A stretch of 64,000 nt of DNA from Thelonectria olida (taxonomy: Eukaryota > Ascomycota > Sordariomycetes > Hypocreales > Nectriaceae). A program made the position numbers and the translations under genes. This document shows positions 39,859 through 52,297 of the stretch, one piece after another (within the stretch, counting starts at the first letter, position 1; each line of letters starts with the position of its first letter). Below the pieces are notes generated by a model, which saw nothing but the letters and a program-made list of their open reading frames with translations, ran no database searches and was not told the origin of the DNA. The stretch is from positions 248,001 to 312,000 of the forward strand of contig JAGPYM010000019.1 in the NCBI GenBank assembly GCA_020736575.1. The letters are read 5' to 3'.

Positions 39859-42800
39859 GGTGAAAGACTGAAAGTGTGAAAGGATTCGTGAGAGGGTGTT
39901 GAGAGTGTGTTTGATGGTTGATTTGGTGTTTGTGTTTGAGAAGTATGTTTGGTTAGTGGCAGAATGCTCCTTATATAGATGTTCCATCCCTAGAAGTTCC
40001 AATTCGTAAATACCATCTCATGGATACGAATTCGTGTTCGGGAAACGTCCAATGCCTGCATGCTAGCACAGAGGATTGACTTCCACGCTCATTCCAATTC
40101 AGACTACATGCAATAGTTGGCGTAGCGGATCAATATCCGCGATTACAAATTGGCTCGTGATTGCTTCCCGACGAGGACAAATCACATAGTCCAGGAGAAC
40201 TCAGCTGCAATCAACCATTAGTTCTTGCAGCTCGATTCTAGATTGGGATAAGCCATCAAGTCAAAGACGAGCTGAAATGCATCATTACGCGTTCCATATG
40301 CCACCCAACAAGCCATTGCAGTAAGGGTGAGTCAATGGCCATCAACAACTTGAGTTGTTGGTTCTGAGTAAATAAGTCGAACCTTGGAGGCACTATTAGA
40401 TGCGGAGCTAATTCGAAGTTGCATTTGACGCAAGTCAGCCCTACACCAAAGACGACTGTCAGCTGCTTACTATCCCTGTCGAGGACTCCAACGGCCTCTC
40501 CGATGCACGGAACAGTACCGCATCAAAATAAACTAAGGCAGGCAGAAGCTCCATTGCCTCCATAGGAAATGATACTCAACTGTCAATGAGACAACCCCCA
40601 GTTTTATGTTCCCCGACAGTCAGCTCACCAACCAATTGAGGACTTTAGACTGAGAATGCCGTTTGTATCCCTACCTGGGCGTAAGCAGCCACCACGCAAA
40701 GCCGGTTGGCCCCGCACACCCTCCCACTCATAGTGCGGTGGAAACTACTAGTCGATGGCGAATCTGGAAAATGATGGGCAATGTGCTGGCAGACATGGTC
40801 ATCCTTGCAACATCTCGACGAGTCCTACGAGTTGACTAGCCATGTTATTGGAGACCATGAGGGAGATTCGAGGCACCCACTCCGCTGTTCAGCTGAAGGA
40901 CGGATACGGCCTTGATGCGGACGGCGAGCTCTGGTTACCTAGTCTAAAGTCGCTGAAGACATCCGAGGCTTCCGAGCTTTTAGCTTGTAGGTGCCAAACC
41001 TACTCTGTGGCAGGTAACTCCTACTCGAGCAAGGCATCATGCGTTAGAGGCATATCTAATGTTTGTAGAAATGCGAATGACTTAATTAACATGCTCTGTG
41101 GCGATACGAAAAAGTCTAAGCAGGTACTTTATGGCTAAGGAAGTTACCTGACGTTGGGAGGTGAGGGCAAATGTGGCCTGCGTGGATAGTGATGTTAAAT
41201 ACGGCTATCAGACGTCGACTAGAGGTTAATAGAGTATTACCTGGACGCCATCGCTTCCTTTTACTTCCTTTGCACGTCACGACGTGTCCAAGAAGCATAA
41301 ACGACGATTATAAAACCGAAAGAGACTTATAATTGAATATAGAGTACTGGGGATATTCGTGGTAGGGAAAATGGCAAAAGGCTAGAAATGAGGTGTGATC
41401 AATTGGTTCTTGTTGACTTGAGTGGGTTGGCAGGTGCAAAGAGAGAGGAGCGAAAAGGTCGGCCAGTAAAGGCCCAACAACATCGAGGAAGCCTAAAACC
41501 AAAGACCTCCCCTATGCAGACTTGACAAACCGGGCATTTGGGTTCAATCTATCTATGGACTGACGTGGGGGACCTCAAGATCGGCCTCGACCGCCACCGG
41601 ACACGAGGTGGGCTGTGGCCAGCAGGCTTTCTATTCGCCAACTAGTTATGTCCCTCGCACCGCTCATTTTTGCTGTCATGAATAAGATGGAGCCGCGATA
41701 GATACAGACTTTTGTCCATCACTCCGTTGCGTCCACTTTAAGTCCCTGTGAGGACGCAGAGAGGGTTCAGTAAAAATAATAGGTAGGCAGACAGAAGCAC
41801 ATCTCAATCTGTTTGCTGAAGGCCGCATGAACACACCTTTCTGGCCGGGAATGTATTTGGGGAGTGGTCTTATCGTTGAATCCAGTGTTGGACTCACCAG
41901 ACGAGATCCAACGGCGAGGTGAAGCTCGCTTAACCCATGAGGATAACTAATCTAAACAATTGTTTTGCTACGTCGTCCGAGGGCAAGAGAGGAACATATC
42001 CATTCGCATCTTTTCCAGAGTTATGAGAAATGTGCAAGAGCTGATCTATCTAAGCACTTAACCCTAACTTCATCGTAGAGTCTAATGCTGCTTTGCATTT
42101 CACTATCGGCCACGATGGCGAGAATAAATTCCATATCATTTGCTGCAAACAGCCACCCTAGACCTACCACCGGTGCATTCAGTCTTTTCTGAGACACTAA
42201 ATCGCCCTCTTTTGCCTTCCAAATTAGCGCCCTCCTTCACCTCCTGACAGTAGACAAGCACAAGCACACGCACATGCGAAAGATGAAGACGTCATTGCTC
42301 ACATGATAACTCCGAAGAAGGATGACAATGCTCCTACCATTATCATCGGTGGTGCTGAAGTACATCTCGTTGCTGCTGAACTTGAGGATCCGGGAATCTT
42401 TGCCTCATTTCAATTCTAGCAAGTCTCTTACGTAGTAATTTTACAACTGTCTTCTGGGACTGCCTTTCACAAGGCTACTTGGGCTCCCAGTGTTAGAACC
42501 ATATCCATTCAAGATGAGACGAATAACCACATCCAAGATAGCATTTGGAAGATGGTTGAGTAGCGGGACTGAGGAATGAAAGTGTCGCCTTAGATCTGGC
42601 GTAAAGGAACATCAAGGAGATTGTCTGGACCCCCCGTACAAGGACCATTGTTTGGATGTGAGGGAAAACTGTTCGATTACCCAGACCTTGAGAAGTAAGA
42701 ACAATAATTACAAAATAAGAGATTAGTTATATTCCCATGCAATCCTGTACAGCCTCAGCTATCGTGAAACCCCATTTAAGCTTGCATGTAATCTCAGCGC

Positions 42801-43668
42801 ACCTAGGTAGGCAGGATGGACAGAGAGGAATAAAAAGATGGCGACCAACTATTTTCGTTTATTCCCAATCTCCGGAATGCTTCCTCGCCAAGAGAATCTC
42901 ACATCTGAATACATGGCCTCCCATCCTTTAACCTTGATTTTTTCCATCTGCCCGGGACTTCTACCTATGTTCGAAGAAGTAACTCTTCCGTGCCCTAGCC
43001 AGCCCGCTCGAGTTAGACTCATGAAATGGGGATTCGAAAGAGCCGATCAAGCCCCAAACATGACTCAAGCTCCGAACAAGGTCGTGGAGGAGGCCTTTTA
43101 ACGTGGAGATGAGCGATCACGCGTCAACTGCCGCCGTCTTCTGGAACGAACCACGATCGAATGTCTTGTCGGGCCGACAAGGCCTGGTGGCTCAGACCAC
43201 GTGTGTTTACGAATAGACCTGGCTAGAACCAATTCATCATCTAACTGAGAACTGTTATGTGGTCTGTCCGCGGCCAAGCTTTTCGACCCTTGGCCAAACT
43301 TGCACAAGCCCCGTCGCGAATGTCTTGTTTTCATCGGCCCGACAAGACAGTCCCCGCCCGATTTCATAGTGAAGCTGGGCACAGGCAAGGGGCTAAGTTA
43401 ATGCGTCACGACGCTAGAGCAATCTTCTCCCTTTCTACTCCATATTCTCTCCTGCCAAACGTCTTAGGAGAATCTGGAGAAGTCGTGGAGATATGCTGGG
43501 GAAGAGTACAAATTAACCCTATACTCCCCGCATTTCCTTGAGTTTGTCTCTTCACACACAGTTCTCTCTCCTGCCATCTTTGGGTCATCCTTAGGCGCCT
43601 TTCCCACAGTCGCAGATTTGCTTCAGCCATCCTTCTGCCACAAAGACGAACGGAGCACCACCAGAGAC
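39859..43668. other. Long gene-poor stretch, 3.8 kb
   Basis: Starts with the promoter of the coiled-coil gene (TATA at 39971-39980) and ends with a pyrimidine-rich leader before the MFS gene. Open frames at 40842-41138, 41676-41897 and 42838-43101 show no known family, no intron-supported extension and no codon pattern I trust. A short frame near 42302 is also unsupported. Confidence 0.4.
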
Positions 43669-45379
43669 ATGGCGTCGCCTAAGCTGGCCCCGACTCAAGT
43701 CGAGGATGTTGTGGCCTCTCATTCTGTGTTCGAAGGCGAGAAGACGGGTGCTCGAAATGCCACAGACTTCGAGCACAGCCTCAGCCTGCGAGACAGCTTC
43801 AAGCTGTATCCAAAGGCCATTGGGTTTTCCCTGCTGTTCTCGACTGCCATCATCATGGAGGGTTATGACCTTTCTCTCCTAGGTAGTTTCTACGGCTACG
43901 ATGCGTAAGTCATCCCAATTGAGCCATCTGGCGCGGGCATTTCGTGTGGTTGAGATGCGACCAATCGAGCGCAAATGCTTACATCTACGCTTCCACAGGT
44001 TTAAGAACAAATTCGGCAACGAAACCGACTCAGACGGCAACCCAATCATCTCGGCCGACTGGCAGACATACATCCAGGTCGGAGGCATGTGCGGTCAGAT
44101 CGTCGGTCTCTACATTAATGGTTGGGTCTCAGACATGTTTGGCTACAAGAAAACCATGATTGCCTCCCAAGTCCTCATGATCGGCCTCATTTTCTTCCCA
44201 TTCTTTGCCCCAAACCTCTCCACCCTCCTCGCCGGCAACATCCTGCTCGGTGTTCCGTGGGGCGTGTTCCAAACCCTCGCGCTCGCCTACGCTTCCGACA
44301 TCGCGCCCGTTATCCTTCGCCCTTACTTGACTGCCTATGTCAATCTCTGCTGGGTCATTGGCCAACTTATCGCCGCTGGTGTGCTCCGTGGCTTCAGCTC
44401 CATGGGTGGTGACTGGTCGTACCGCATTCCATTTGCCTTGCAGTGGATCTGGCCACCCTTCCTCATTGTTGGCACATTGTTTGCCCCCGAGTCACCCTGG
44501 TGGCTCGTTCGAAAGGAGCGCTTCGACGACGCCAGACGGTCTCTTCTGAAGCTTGTCTCGCAGTGCGAAATCCCTTACGATGCTGATGCGCAGGTTGCCC
44601 TTCTCAGAGCAACCAACGAGATGGAGATGGAGCATTCTGCGGGAATGAACTACTGGCACTGCTTTATGCGAAGCGACTTGCGAAGAACTGAAATCGCGTC
44701 GGTCAGCTACACGGCTCAGGCTCTGTGTGGAAGCGTTCTGATGGGTTATTCGGTTCAATTCTACCTAGAGGCTGGCCTTTCGCCCGAGAGAGCCTTGGAC
44801 TTTAACGTCCTGCAGTACTCTGTCGGTGCCATCGGAGTCGTTCTTTCTTGGTTCTGGATGTCCAAATTTGGCCGCCGCACAATCTACCTCGTCGGAATGG
44901 CTTCTCTATTTGCCATTCTAATCACCGTCGGCGCCCTTGGCTTCGTGGACAAGTCCAACACCAGCGCCAGCTGGGCCATCGGCAGCCTGCTTGTCTTCTA
45001 CACCTTCATGTACGATATGGCTATCGGACCCATCTGCTACACCATTGTTGCCGAGATTCCTTCGACTCGACTCAAGGCTAAGACTATCGTCCTGGCCCGC
45101 AACTTCAACAACATGGCTGGCTTGATCAACAATGCGCTCATGCCTCGCATGCTTGGCGTCAACTCTTGGAACTGGGGAGCCAAGACCGGTCTCTTTTGGG
45201 CTGCCTGGTGCCTTCTTATCTTTGTCTGGGCATTTTTCCGCCTGCCCGAGCCCAAGGACCGTACCTATGGCGAGTTGGATCTCCTTTTCGAACATGGAGT
45301 CAGCGCCCGCAAGTTTGCGAGTACCCAAGTTGATCAGTTCCCGGAGAGTGGTCGCGAGATCGGTGAGGCCAAGTCGTAG
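43669..45379 (+). CDS. MFS sugar porter, maltose/alpha-glucoside permease type
   Basis: Two exons (43669-43904 and 43999-45379) give 538 residues with twelve predicted helices. Sugar-porter signatures are present: YDLSLLGSFYGY in the first helix, GWVSDMFGYKKT after helix 2, PWGVFQTLALAYASDIAPVILRPYLTAY, the PESPWWLVRKER motif before the central loop, SWFWMSKFGRRTIY, and the ending PEPKDRTYGELDLLFEHGVSARKF. These match fungal alpha-glucoside:H+ symporters (MAL/AGT group). It probably imports maltose-like sugars at the plasma membrane. The N-terminal cytoplasmic stretch has several Lys and acidic residues, as in permeases removed by ubiquitination. The decayed copy at 17508-18350 is a paralogue. 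Confidence 0.92.
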
Positions 45380-45816
45380 CTGCACGAGAGGCTAGTCGAT
45401 TTGACTGCTCTCGTGCAGTATGGATGTCTTTTGTTAATTCGGCACAATTAGACAGCGGTGAGCCTCAGCTTAGCCACTCTCCCTGTAGATAACTTTGGTC
45501 AACAATTAAATTGTATTATTATGTATTTCGGAAAGAACCGAAGGATTCTTCTACCGTTCCCGCTGAAACCCTATCTTACGTCGTGACTGACATAGCATTT
45601 GGCCCCCTCTGCCTTCACCTAACTCCTCCGAGACACAGGCTTAGATTTTTCGAAGAAACCATGAGCATAGGAAGTACCTTTTGTAAACTGAGAAGCATAG
45701 AATATAGTCTATCGCCACATTCGTTTCGACGCCGGAGCACTTTATAATCAGTTTTATACTCTAGGTTCTCTGTCTTCCCATCCCTACGCCTCTATCGATT
45801 TATGTGTCGACAACAA
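45380..45816. other. Intergenic, 437 bp, between convergent genes
   Basis: 3' flanks of the MFS and methyltransferase genes. An inverted repeat around CACGAGAG/CTCTCGTG at 45383-45417 could help 3'-end formation. Confidence 0.45.
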
Positions 45817-47326
45817 TCAGGGTTTCTTCCCCCAGACAAAATAAGCCGGAATGTACAAATGAATGGCCGGATCATTCAGATCCTTCCGGACCTTGGCTAC
45901 GAGAACCTGCACCTCCTCATCACTCCAACCAAGAATCCGTCCAAAAACTCCAGGCGTGTAAGACTCGACCGCTTTCATCTGCTGGAACCCTTGAAACTTG
46001 CCAAGGTCCTTAAGCTTTGGGTCTTTTGGCCACGCGCCAATAGGAACCTACATTTCACGTTATTATTAATGACTGCATCTGGCATGTGCATGTTGGGAGG
46101 GCCACCAACCTTGATGATTCGTTGCTGAACATCGACGAATCCCGCATCTTCCATCTTCTGCTTCCACTCAATGGCGCAATCTAGGGGCTTGCCAAACTGG
46201 GCCAAGCCGTCAATCAAAGTCTTGAGCCAAAACTGGGCGCTTTCTGCCTTCTCTGCAGTGCCATCGTCGGAGAGGAAGCGTGTGTAAGCAGCCTGAAACT
46301 CAACGTAACCGCCCGGGGCTAAATGCTTAAACGCCTGACGAAATAGTTTATCAGGGTCGCCGATGCATCCTTCCAGCTCTCGGGCGTGGATGAAGTCAAA
46401 TGGTTGTCGGTATGACCAATCTGATTCGAAATCATCGACTTCAAACGAACAGTTTGGAGGAGTCCTGGGTAGGCAGGTTTATTAGAACAAGCTGATCAGA
46501 AACGGAAGAGTTACTGTACCACGCGGGTTGGATGGGACTTAGATCAGTCCCAATCACTTGTGCGGATGGGTATTCACTAGAATTCAAGGCGTTAGGTATC
46601 GATTCGCCGGTGAGCTAAACGTAGAGTGACTGATGTCAAGGGACCTTACTCTGCAAAGTCAATTGCCCAAATTCCGGTGCCAGTACCCAGGTCAAGTACA
46701 CGTTGAGGGTCTTTGGCGATAGGCGCGAGGAATAATTCGCCCTTGAGGCCCAGACCAAAAATGTGATGCACTAGATCCATTCGATCTTGCTCTTCCTCAT
46801 CGTTCGGCTAATGTATCGTGCTCAGTTCTCTTTCTAGTTGTCAAACGTGTTCTTGGGAGCATACCACGAGATAGCTGCCTTCTCGAAATGCATGGTAGCG
46901 ACGACCATTCTGTAGTCTTGTCAGCGGTTAATTGTATCATTGCCTTCAGCACCAACCTCGTATCTAAATTAAACTCGTAGACACTGGTTAGCAATACTCC
47001 TAATAATTACTAGCAGAGGCAAACTGTACTTGTAGTTGATGACGCTCGAGGCTAGAGACGTCTGAAAGCTAACTGAGCCTTCCCTATTGAAGCTGTTAGG
47101 TGCTATCAGTCCAGATTGTATATTTCGAAACCCACGAGGCTGCTTTGAAAGCTGAATCTCCATCCCAAAGATCATCCTAGAAAACCCCTTGTCAATACGA
47201 ACACACCATCTGCCGGGAGGGTCCAGAGGGGAACATGGTTGGTTCACTCACATCTACCTGCAAAGGATCCTCTGCCAGCGCCTCCCGCAATTGTGCAGTC
47301 GTATCCGGTCTTGGTTCTTCAGACAT
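45817..47326 (-). CDS. LaeA-like SAM-dependent methyltransferase, nine exons
   Basis: Exons 47326-47252, 47176-47136, 47083-47030, 46963-46957, 46909-46865, 46807-46650, 46576-46520, 46464-46110 and 46047-45817 join to 340 residues. The fourth exon is only 7 nt. The N-terminus is acidic; the conserved core starts at NYKYENGRRYHAFREGSY, followed by PNDEEEQDRMDLVHHIF, SAM motif I RVLDLGTGTGIWAIDFA (about residues 110-126), VIGTDLSPIQPAW, DDFESDWSY, FIHARELEGC, and LAPGGYVEFQ. It ends YFVWGKKP. This is the fungal family that contains LaeA and many secondary-metabolite or regulatory methyltransferases; true LaeA orthologues are usually somewhat longer, so this is probably a paralogue. The target is unknown. 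It is convergent with the MFS gene. Confidence 0.88.
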
Positions 47327-47997
47327 GGTTGAAGGTGGAAATTGTTTACCAGCATAACTCTAAATCCTAAAGAAAAGCGAAGTGTCCAACATTTAACCAG
47401 CGTCCAAGAAACGGTCTCCCCGCTTCCCATTTCGCTTGCACCCACCACGCCACGTCACCCCTGGCTATCATGTGGTTGGCCACTCGGCTATTGGGCGGTT
47501 GGTCCATTTTGATCAAGAACAGGGAGCCCGCGGATCTCGGGTTCGCGAAGCAGCGTCCCGCTATCCCCCAGACAGGCCTGTGACCGACGCAGTGACATTG
47601 GCGCCCTGGTCATTGGAGCTAACTGAACCAACAACCAACACGCATCGGGCCGCGGAACTAGTCCGACCAATGATAGGGCGAGTTCTGTTTAGCCTCTGAG
47701 CGGATGGGTTAACCTGCAGGTGACCTGGACCAGAGAGTGGAACGAAACAACGGACAATTCGCTTCCAGACTTGCCGCTCACATGCGTTATCGCGACGGAA
47801 ACATAACATCCGGATGTCAAAAGGTCACACTCTCTCAGCAAAGCAAAACTAATAAGTAACTGACTCGGAGTCGTGTCCTTTATAACCAATCATATCTCCC
47901 TTTCAGTGACAAACCCATTTTCTCGCAGGGTTGCAAATATCTTCACCTCTTTACTTAAGCCATATGAACGAGAGCATCCTTGTTAGAGCCCAGTTAC
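47327..47997. other. Intergenic, 671 bp
   Basis: Upstream of the methyltransferase and downstream of the HSP70-like gene. No gene recognised. Confidence 0.5.
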
Positions 47998-50384
47998 CTA
48001 GGTATACTTAGCATCTACCCAGCCAAAGGATTCTCCGTCAATCTCCAACCCAAATTTCATAACCGCACACTCGAGCGTGATGACTAAATCAAACTTGACG
48101 TCCCAACTGATTTATATTAATATTCATTGCAGGAGTGGCGATAAGGGGGCACTTACTACGGGGTCCCATCTTTGCCTGCGAGCGTCTCGAATTAGCTTTC
48201 TGCATCCCAACCATCTTCTGTTTCAGACCTACCTATTTGTCTTTTGAAATGCGATCTCGGAACCTTGGAGAGATCTGAAATCAAAATACAATTGACATTG
48301 AATTTACCACCTTTGAAGGGGTGAATAGGGGCCGTTCTGCATCGTTTTAAAGTTAGCAAGTCACATTTGCTAGCTGAACGTACTTATGAGTAAGGGAACA
48401 CTTGCTTTGTTCCACATTCATATAGCTTCTCAGTGAAAACAAGATCGGTATCATCATAGTCTTCATCAATAGACCTTATGAATGAAAATTTGATCCTCTG
48501 ATCCCGGAGCAGGTCGTCTCCGAGGTTGATGTACCAAGTCATCTAAAGTATTTTCGTATCAGGTTGAGACTCTTAACTTGATGACTGTGCACTTACCGTT
48601 TCCGATCTGACAGTGCCGTCGCGGCGGAAGGGTATTTTAAGCTGGCCAGCGTCTCGGATCGGGTCGTGAACGGACATCGCCGACACACCATAGTGGCGTG
48701 TGGCAGAAGTGGTTGTCACGATTGCTTCGCGAGGCATCCGCGAAAGAGCCGCACCTCTTTGAATAGGCGCTATTAGCACATGCATCCCAGAAAACTAACG
48801 AAAACTCACTTTGCAATAGCAGCCCAGGCATCCGGTGGCTGAAGGATCTCAATGTCCGGGTGCTCGTTTCGAACTCGTCGTATCAAATACTGGTTTCCTC
48901 CAAAGCCGCCCACGAGAAAGATGCCCTAAAGGGCTTAGTATTACAATTTTGTGCAGATATGAATAGTCGTGTCAAACCTTTAGTTCTTCTGATTCTTGTT
49001 TCAATCTGACTCTCTGGACTTGGTCATTGATGAGTCTGAGAATGTCAGTAATAAGGGGTTCGAATATTTCATTGAGTTTCTCCCTAGGTCAATCAAGGGT
49101 TAGATTCACAGTGCTTATCCGTCAAGTAAGCAGAGGCATGCTTACCCAGTAATTCTCCAAGTGCTGGCTTCGAGATCACTATCGGGGTCGTCTTCTAGCT
49201 TCGCGGTTGGAAAGTTGACAAAGTACTCCTCATCGTGTTCGCCCTGGAAAGACTTCTTGATCTCTCGGTCGAATTGTTTGTTCGCCAAAAAGAATGCCTT
49301 GCTTTTCTTCAGTTCAAGCCATTGGTCCTCACCTACTAGTTCCTCTACGGCATCTGAAAACCCTCTGTTAAGACCGAGAGACCCAGCCATGCCGCCTAGA
49401 ATTGTCAGCATTGGCCAGGGCTGAGAGAATGTTGGCGTCATGTTCCTGCTTACCTGTCCCGTGAACGAGCTCCTTGACCTGCAGTCTAGGAAGCGCTGCT
49501 TCGACTTGGTACGAGATCAAATCGACAGTGCCACCGCCGGCATCACAAACAACAAACGAGTCGTTCGGATGCAGTCGACGATCCATTTTCTTTGCAGTCC
49601 ATAATGCTGCGGCCTCAGGTTCCTTGATCAACTGAACGGGGCTGAGTCCCGCGATTCTCGCTGCCTATGAGAACAGCGGTGTGAGATGAATCGCTTATTC
49701 CTGAACGTGAGGGAGAATCATACCTTGAGCGTGGAATCTTTGGCAGCATCTGTCCAAACAGCCGGCACTATAGAATAACGGTCAGAATACAGGCCGCCAA
49801 CAACTTTGAGTTTTGTGGTTCACCAGACAAAACATATTCTTTGTGGCATAGATCAACGTAGTTCTTCGAGAACTTCTTGGATATCTCCGACAGGGCATGA
49901 TTGTAGATGGCGCCCAGAAAGTCGGCAGTGATTTGAACTGGTGACTTCGGCAAGTCCTTGAGGTCTTTCTTGATGTTCTTTGACCGAAAGTAGAGTGGTC
50001 TCTCCTGTTTTGGATCAAGGAGGAGCTTGACACCAACAATGCCATCGCTCTGGTTGCTCAATTTTGCACCCCATTCGAACTCGTCGGGATTGTCCTTCTT
50101 GTACCTGATGAGGGTGGGAATCTTGGGGGCATCAGGGCTATCGGCTCCTTGAAATGAGAAAGAATGAGCAATCGATAACTGAGAATACCAAAGCGGTATG
50201 AGTTGTGATTATTACCAGGCCAGTTCTTGACGGAGATGGGTGTGCAGTCCCGTTGATTCGTGAAGCAGTAGGCAATGCCTGAGTAGGTGGTACCAAAGTC
50301 CAACGCAATGATGAGCTTGTCTTGCGAATGATTGGACGTGGGCAAGGCCGTAGAAGGCTTAAAGAATAGGTTTTCGGCAGGCAT
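47998..50384 (-). CDS. HSP70-like (HSPA12-type) ATPase with a mutated splice donor
   Basis: Twelve exons (50384-50216, 50147-49824, 49767-49724, 49664-49454, 49395-49146, 49083-48978, 48925-48810, 48756-48597, 48542-48388, 48336-48233, 48175-48157, 48106-47998) give 588 residues, normal for the fungal HSPA12-like family. The actin/HSP70 ATPase fold shows phosphate-1 IIALDFGTTYSGIAY (25-39), phosphate-2 VVCDAGGGTVDLISY (about 217-231), the connecting EPEAAALW helix and adenosine-side GIFLVGGFGGNQYLI. There is no canonical HSP70 substrate-binding domain, as expected. Frame continuity at exon 9 requires a donor reading ATAAGT at 48387; the ancestral base was evidently G. Without that splice an in-frame TAA follows at once and the last 78 residues are lost. 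Exon 11 is 19 nt. Such proteins are expanded in filamentous fungi; roles are largely unknown. Confidence 0.82.
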
Positions 50385-51012
50385 GATGAGAGACGCGCAG
50401 CAGTTAAGACTTTACGTGAACAGAGATTGGTCGGAATACGCATGAGCACAAACGACACAACAGGATAATTATCAACAACCTCAGACTTGCGGGTATGAGC
50501 TGGGAATCTAATCTTAATCTATCCGGCCAGAGCCACGATTCCAAAGCTCTTGGGCGAGTATTGTCCCAGCCTATTTTTTAGAGAGGCCTTCTTTTTTAGG
50601 TATGGGAGGGTTAGAGGTTATGCATGTTGGTTCGCATCGTCACACCTCGACACGCTATCCAACCATTGAAATGCCCGACCATGCCGCCGTCATTTCCCGG
50701 CTGCCTCTTCCGTACAACGTTGGTAAGATGAGATTGGACACCTCGGCTAAGCGCATATGGGAACCTGGTCACCAAAGTCGGCTGAGCAGCAACCTGAGAC
50801 GGGTCTGGTGGCCGCCAGCCCCTCGGCCTATTAAGAACCAACAGAGCTAAGCACGCGCTCAAACAAGGAGATGCTGCTTCCCCCGCCCTCGTTGTTCGTA
50901 GCCATTCTATTCTTTGACTACAATTCTGAAGAAACAAACGATAAACAGGCAGCCGAGCTTCTGTGAAATGCTTCGATACCTGTCCTATCTTTTAGGCTCT
51001 GACGATACCACC
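50385..51012. other. Intergenic, 628 bp, divergent promoters
   Basis: Lies between the HSP70-like and coiled-coil orphan genes. An alternative in-frame ATG for the orphan is at 50968. No other gene. Confidence 0.45.
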
Positions 51013-52297
51013 ATGTCTGCAAGAGTGAGCTCTAACCAAGACAAGCCCGACCGTCAAAGCAGTCGAGGTTTTGACGAAACCTCTCATGTTCACTCAACGC
51101 GAGGACCTCAAAGAACTTTTGAGGAGGAGTGCCAGCGACTGGCTGTAGAGGTGGCCAACCTTCCACGCTTCGTGCAATCAAGCCTTGGGGTAAGTCCGTC
51201 TCATCCGGGCATTTCTTGTCGCAATACAGTATCAAGGTAGTACTGGTTCTGATCCTTGTGTAGGGAAATCACAACACCAACCGCGATTATGATGGACGCA
51301 TGAGCTCCCAATTGCAAGAAGCTCATCGCGATGTGCAACATAAAGACACCATTATTCGCGATTTAGAACGCCAGCTGGAATCCCGGGAGATGGAGATTCA
51401 GGATCTGCGATCCAGAGAGCAGAGCTTGCGTGACTTCGTTTTGGAGAGCCAACAATATCAGGAAGTTAGCCACGAAGAAGTCATTAGCGCCTTCGCACAA
51501 GTCCGACAAGATGCTCAAAAGATTGCTTCGAGCAGGCTGTACCAACTGGACGAGAAGACGTTGGATTTTGAACACAACAAATTTGCTGCGCAAATTGATT
51601 TCTCGGTCCTCTGGTCTAAGTCCACCCGGAAGGACCGATTATTAGTACTGAGATCGCTCATATTCCAGATTTTGGTCGACAGGCCCTTGTCGTATAGGGG
51701 CTTTGGGATCACCACCCTGGACGCAAACCAAGCCAAGCTTCCTGACTCTGTTGCGAAGATGGACATAGTTATGCGTCAGTTCGAGGATACTTTAATCCAC
51801 CGCGAAGGTTACTCATTTCTCCTAGTCATGTTAATTAAGTTACTAACAGCCCTAAAGTTCCGACTGATGTTATAACAAATTGGAGACTCTTGACACTAAG
51901 AGCTGTTGAGGTTGCCGGCATGAAGGGAAACATGCTTGGTGCGACACTTGCGGAACAGATGTACGATTTCTTTGCGACTCTCATTAAGGATGAAGCAACA
52001 GATGAAGAACGAGCCAAGCTGAGGAACGCATTTGGACAACTTTGCCATGACGCGTTTGCTCTCCAACTGCTCATGCGCAAGTCTAAGACAAACTACCAGT
52101 GCATTCCACTTGAATCTGGGCGGACGGCAAGCAAATGGGAGCACGCAGTAGATGTCTTCGCAGAATTGGATGGTAGACCTAATGGAGAAGCCAAGATTGC
52201 TTTCACGCTCTTTGGGGCGCTGGTTATCACACCGTCATCTCGAGACGACACGCAAGTTGTTTTGGAAAAGGCTCAAGTGGTCGTAAAACGACGGTAA
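51013..52297 (+). CDS. Orphan protein with central coiled coil
   Basis: Three exons (51013-51189, 51264-51807, 51858-52297) give 386 residues; an in-frame ATG at 50968 would add 15. The last intron is 49 nt with a TACTAAC branch point and joins HRE to VPTDVITNWRLL in frame. The N-terminal 80 residues are polar. Residues about 75-145 form a strong coiled coil (QLQEAHRDVQHKDTIIRDLE and on). The C-terminal part is mixed alpha/beta: SKSTRKDRLLVLRSLIFQIL, WRLLTLRAVEVAGMKGNML and FGQLCHDAFALQLLMRKSK. I do not recognise a family, although similar coiled-coil orphans are common in Hypocreales. It has no signal peptide or membrane segment. It is divergent from the HSP70-like gene. Confidence 0.72.

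Noticed and set aside
39175..39879. 234-codon frame antisense to the coiled-coil gene
   Set aside because: A leucine/valine-rich antisense shadow of a K/E/A-rich coiled coil; the sense frame has a Kozak start and TATA box.
43901..45379. MFS gene start at the in-frame codon 43901 without exon 1
   Set aside because: Exon 1 encodes the conserved first helix (YDLSLLGSFYGY), and an intron with consensus sites joins it in frame.
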